Shown: positions 60,361 through 64,000 of the stretch, in pieces
How the letters are laid out: each line of letters starts with the position of its first letter
Position numbering within the stretch: the stretch's first letter is position 1
Assembly (NCBI GenBank): GCA_013398955.1
Contig: VWPU01000934.1
Coordinates: 62,001 to 126,000 of the forward strand
Origin: Callaeas wilsoni
Lineage: Eukaryota > Chordata > Aves > Passeriformes > Callaeidae
DNA: 64,000 nucleotides
Direction of reading: 5' to 3'
The notes under the pieces: generated by a model
Told to the model about the DNA's origin: nothing
The model's database searches: none
Seen by the model: the letters and a program-made list of their open reading frames with translations, nothing else
Made by a program: the position numbers and the translations under genes

Positions 60361-62789
60361 TTGGCCTTGAAAGTCTGCATCGAGTCTGCATATTTGCTTT
60401 TTTCTCTCTCTTCCTTTTTCTCACTGTCATGGATTTTCTTCCCTTCTCCAGCTCATATTTCTTTTATATATTCTTTAAAATTTGCCTGTTTATTTCTAGG
60501 ACGACAAGAGGGAAGTAAATTCATGTGCTTTTTATCTGTTTCTCTCCCCCTATTTTTCAAATATCTTCATATTTTATTAATTTCATCTTTTTATATATTA
60601 TTATTTATTGCTTTATTTTGATTGGTAACAGCAAATGTTAATTTCAGCTAATGATAAGAAGAAGAAAAAGAATTGTGACCTCTACTATCTTTCCTCTCTC
60701 CTTTAGACAAATTGGTGTTCAGAGCAAGCCTAAGCAGTCTCCTTCATACTGGTGGTGCCCTGCAGATCAGCAAAGGATTCTGTTCATAACACTGAGCTTG
60801 ATCTGTCATACTCCAATAAATCTCCCAGACACCTAAAATCCTTTTGTAAAACGGAAGCTGACTTTTTCACCCTCTCTTGGAACAATTTTCTGCTCATGTC
60901 GGAGTTTAACATTGTTATGACACTCATTGAATAAGTCTAGTGCCAATGGTGCTTGGGCTTCTCTTTTTTGTTTTATTTAGGTTTTCATATGCATAACAAA
61001 TAACCTTGCAAATATTTTGAAGCTGTCCTTCCCAAATCTTTGCCATATTGAGTTGCAAGAAAAAGTGAAACTCTTTTTTTTTTTTTATTCAATGCTTTTA
61101 CAATTAATCTAAATATTTAAATGGATCATTTGAAACTGTTTCTTTTCTATACCAAGGGTTTTTTTGAGGTGTTTCCTATTCTTGTCATTTTGAGTTTTAA
61201 ACATCTAAAACCACAAGAAAAATATGTCCCTCTTCAGCTAGAAATCAAGAAAATGTTATAGTTTTTCAGTTCCAAAGTTTTTGAAAGAACTATATAGTTC
61301 TGTTAGTTCAACTGAAGTAACTTCTAGTTGGTGTGGCAGAAGGCAGCTCCAAAGGGAATCTGCCTCTGGTTTTGGAGATCTACAGTGCTGTTCCTATATT
61401 ATATGCTTTTGAATTTTTATCATAATACGACACATGAAAGGTTGAATGTTTTTATAACTACCTTGGTGGGAGCCTTAAATTTCCATGGGTGAATTTCAGA
61501 GTATTGACAAAAATTGCAGGTCAGAATTGTCAAATGACTCGAGCTGTAGCTCTGAGTTATTGGTTTGGGTGGAACAGCTAAAAGCACATAAAGTTGAACA
61601 CAAGCATGGAGTGCCTACGGCAGGACCTCAGCCACAAAACTTAGCACAAGGCATTCATCTAAGTCCTCAAGGGAAATTTGAAAGTACTAACCAAGTACAT
61701 TAATTCCACAATATTTTAAGGTGTCCAGAGTCAACATAAACACCACAATTTCACTTAAGGATTGTAAGACCTTCATGACAAAGGTATAACAATAAAGAAA
61801 TAATAATAGTTTTATACAAGGGCTAGAAAACACACAAATGTGTAAGAAATTAATTCCAAACGTTTACAACATTTAATTGAAAATTATAACATTTCTGTAG
61901 CTTGTTTTCATCCATATTTACGAGTTTTACAGAAAAGATATAATTTTCTATTTAGTGTTCTAAAGCAGTGCAAAAAAAGCCAAAGGAAATGCTTTCATTC
62001 CCTGTTATATTCTCTAGGACTTTTTGTTCTGAAGTGGCAATTTCTGTGTTTCTCAGTGCTAACCTAGTGAACTTAATAGCTGAGCTTCAACAAAATGACC
62101 AAGAACCCTTATATTTCTCTACTTAGTCACAATGGCACTTCAGGTTAAACAATCATTGGCTCAGTTGTGAAAAATGAGATAAATTAAAATAATTTTCTTC
62201 GCGAGGACCAAAGACTTGGCAAGTAATATATTGGAGAAATTTCCTGGACATAATGGGTTACATTAATTTTCAGCTGCAAAACAATTCCTTTGGCATTATT
62301 TTTCAAGCGAGAAAAAACCCCCACACAACTTGCTATTTGCTGTATTTATTTCTTACTGAAAGTGAAAACACAAAAACACATTTCAAAGAAGAAATTAAGA
62401 AAAGGGTATCAGGAAATATTACAAAAAAAGATTACTGTAAAGCATTTTAGCTAATTGGTCACCCATTTTCCTTCATCCAAATGTGGTCAGTCTTAGCTAT
62501 CATGGACTACAAAAGAAAAAATAGTCTCTTAGTTATTTTCATCTGAATATAATTTACTTGTTTATTTTAAACAAACTTTTACAGAAATCCATCTATTCAT
62601 CATGAAACTCCTTCTTCACTCCCATTATAGTTCTTTGTCATTTGAGTAAGTTGAAGAGAATGCCATTTCTGCTCAAGGCTTCAGCTCTCAACCTCTTCCT
62701 GCACAACAACTGATAACAAATGCTGTGGTCTCTGATCTCAATGGCCTCTCGCTACCCTATTTAAAATTAATGTAGTGATTACAGACCTG

Positions 62790-62890
62790 TTTCAATAACT
62801 CTGGGCTTTATTCACTTCTGGTATAAATTGGCATTGCTGTGTTGTAGTTAATGGAGCTGTGATGACTTTGATCAGTAGAGAATTCAGCCA
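62790..62890. repeat. Ancient amniote interspersed repeat (candidate)
   Basis: The order 'GGGCTTTATTCACTTCTGGT', ATAAATTGGCATTGC, GTTAATGGAGCTGTGATGA and TTCAGCC resembles the 'ttcactctggtgtaaattagcatagctccattgaagtcaatggagctatg' repeat seen in birds, crocodilians and turtles. It is a recalled similarity at modest identity. Confidence 0.4.
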
Positions 62891-63049
62891 TCAGGGAGCC
62901 CATCACTCAAATTGTCCCTGAAATTGATGTTAATTGAGACCTCTGTGGGCAGTCACTGCAGAGGGGCCAAGGTGTGAACAAGCAAAGGTCTGATCTCTGA
63001 TCCCTTCCAGCAGTGAGCAGAAGAATGAGCAGAAAAGAAGCCAGAGCAG

Positions 63050-63130
63050 GTCACACCAAGACTTGTCTAGCCCAGTGTCCTGCTTCCAGCAACGACCAAT
63101 TGCAGCTGCCTGGAGGGGCAAATCATATTA
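63050..63130. repeat. Ancient amniote interspersed repeat (candidate)
   Basis: The phrases 'TTGTCTAGCCCAGTGTCCTG', CTTCCAGCAACGACCAA and AGCTGCCTGGAGGGGCAAA follow the order of an old reptile/bird repeat ('catctagcccagtatcctgtctccaacagtggccaatgccagatgcttcagagggaa'). Family not named with confidence. Confidence 0.5.
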
Positions 63131-64000
63131 GGACAAACATTTTCCTGATATGCTCTCACAGTCATCAGTGGTTCATGTGCACAGCAACCATCTGAGCAGT
63201 AAGTGGCCTCTCTGTAGCGCAAGACTCCTCAGAATTTTCTTCCTTCAATTTCTTTTTGTCTTCATTTCGTATTTATGCATGCACTTTTCATACACTACAT
63301 TCTATGGCTTAACTCTGGACTACGGACAAAATCATTATATTATCTATGTTCATATATGTGGAGCTTGCCACAGCTTATCATCTCAATTTTTTTGTGACTA
63401 AACTGAAATTAAGTGTCTAATTTTGCACCTAAAAGAATAAAAGTGCTCTTTTAAAAGGGGAAAAAACCCCAAAAAACCCCACAACACCACACAGGTATAT
63501 CAGTAATTTCTGAGGAATTTTAAAAATATTGAGGTTTGCCAATGATTAAATTAATTGTTTCAAATGAATCCACCATCTCTTATATAATTCAACAATGAAT
63601 AAATAGCCATACTTATTTGAACTGCTAAAATTAATGCCAAAAATGTCTTGTTATCTTGGTCTTCAGGAGCTTTCTGATTCCTTAGCAATTATGTCATTTA
63701 AAAAACAAAATAAAATAAAGATCTGAAACTGTCATGAGAACATGTCTATTGACAGTATTAATATTAGCATTCATGGCCTGCATAATCAGTATCAAAACTA
63801 ATTCTTACTTTGATAAAATATACTTCAACTCTCAATAGTTTGTCAAGGTATGAGAGACCCTGGTTTCCTTTACATAACTTAGCCTCCTGATTCAAGCATT
63901 TCTCCTTTAAACATACGCCCCCTCCTCCCAAAAAAAATGAAAGAGTTGTTTGTCTTTTCTTCTTTTATGCAAAAATGCCAACACTGAAAAATGATTCTCC

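Larger units (their letters stand above)
60361..64000. other. Gene-free AT-rich unique DNA to the window end
   Basis: No recognised gene. Contains two ancient-repeat candidates listed separately, T14 near 61075-61088 and an A6C4 repeat at 63458-63485. The window ends in unremarkable sequence. Confidence 0.5.

Noticed and set aside
63458..63485. Telomere-like A6C4 repeat
   Set aside because: Only about two AAAAAACCCC units and not the vertebrate TTAGGG motif.

Overview
This window looks like nuclear DNA from a bird, and I find no protein-coding gene, tRNA or rRNA that I can support. It is AT-rich and CpG-poor. The avian call rests on several 5'-truncated CR1 LINEs, some ending in the ATTCTRTG-type 3' octamer, and on three LTRs of one family. 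I recognise that family from general knowledge of avian endogenous retroviruses, without a database search. A songbird is plausible but not shown. The window could be a gene desert or the inside of a very large intron.

Layout. 1-9 kb: mostly unique AT-rich DNA with one short CR1 tail (2.6 kb) and T-, A- or C-rich simple tracts. 9-16.1 kb: a cluster of CR1 fragments of different ages (9.4, 10.1, 13.3, 14.3 and 15.0-16.1 kb). The last is the best preserved and keeps a frameshifted C-terminal part of the CR1 reverse transcriptase. 16-24.1 kb: unique DNA broken by strong low-complexity blocks: (AAGGG)11 at 20.03 kb, a 44-copy 16-bp higher-order array of TATC and TTTC at 20.67-21.40 kb, a further 240 bp of polypyrimidine, a run of 98 T at 23.01 kb and several A/T homopolymers to 24.07 kb. 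24.1-34.1 kb: mostly unique, with a CR1 tail at 32.2 kb, an 84-bp-period tandem duplication at 32.9 kb and a candidate conserved noncoding stretch near 27.9 kb. 34.1-38.0 kb: two LTRs of one family in opposite orientations, about 1.7 kb apart. 38-48.4 kb: unique DNA, a CR1 at 40.1 kb and a 35-bp pyrimidine minisatellite at 42.4 kb. 48.4-50.0 kb: a third LTR of the family, interrupted by a roughly 460-bp CpG-rich insertion. 50-64 kb: unique DNA with an ancient LINE reverse-transcriptase relic (52.15 kb), a CR1 (53.6-54.1 kb), and weak traces of ancient amniote repeats (60.2, 62.8 and 63.05 kb).

The open reading frames present fall in LTRs, CR1 remnants or simple repeats, or are short and unconvincing. 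One 113-codon minus-strand frame at 51.0-51.35 kb is noted as weak. No genes work together here, and I found no evidence of an undescribed gene system. The observations most worth checking are the near-perfect 16-bp higher-order microsatellite, the CpG-rich TATA-bearing insertion inside the third LTR, the inverted LTR pair, and a 52-bp AT-rich insertion in a CR1 flanked by a perfect 13-bp direct repeat. Repeat-family names come from recalled consensus patterns and should be confirmed with RepeatMasker using an avian library.
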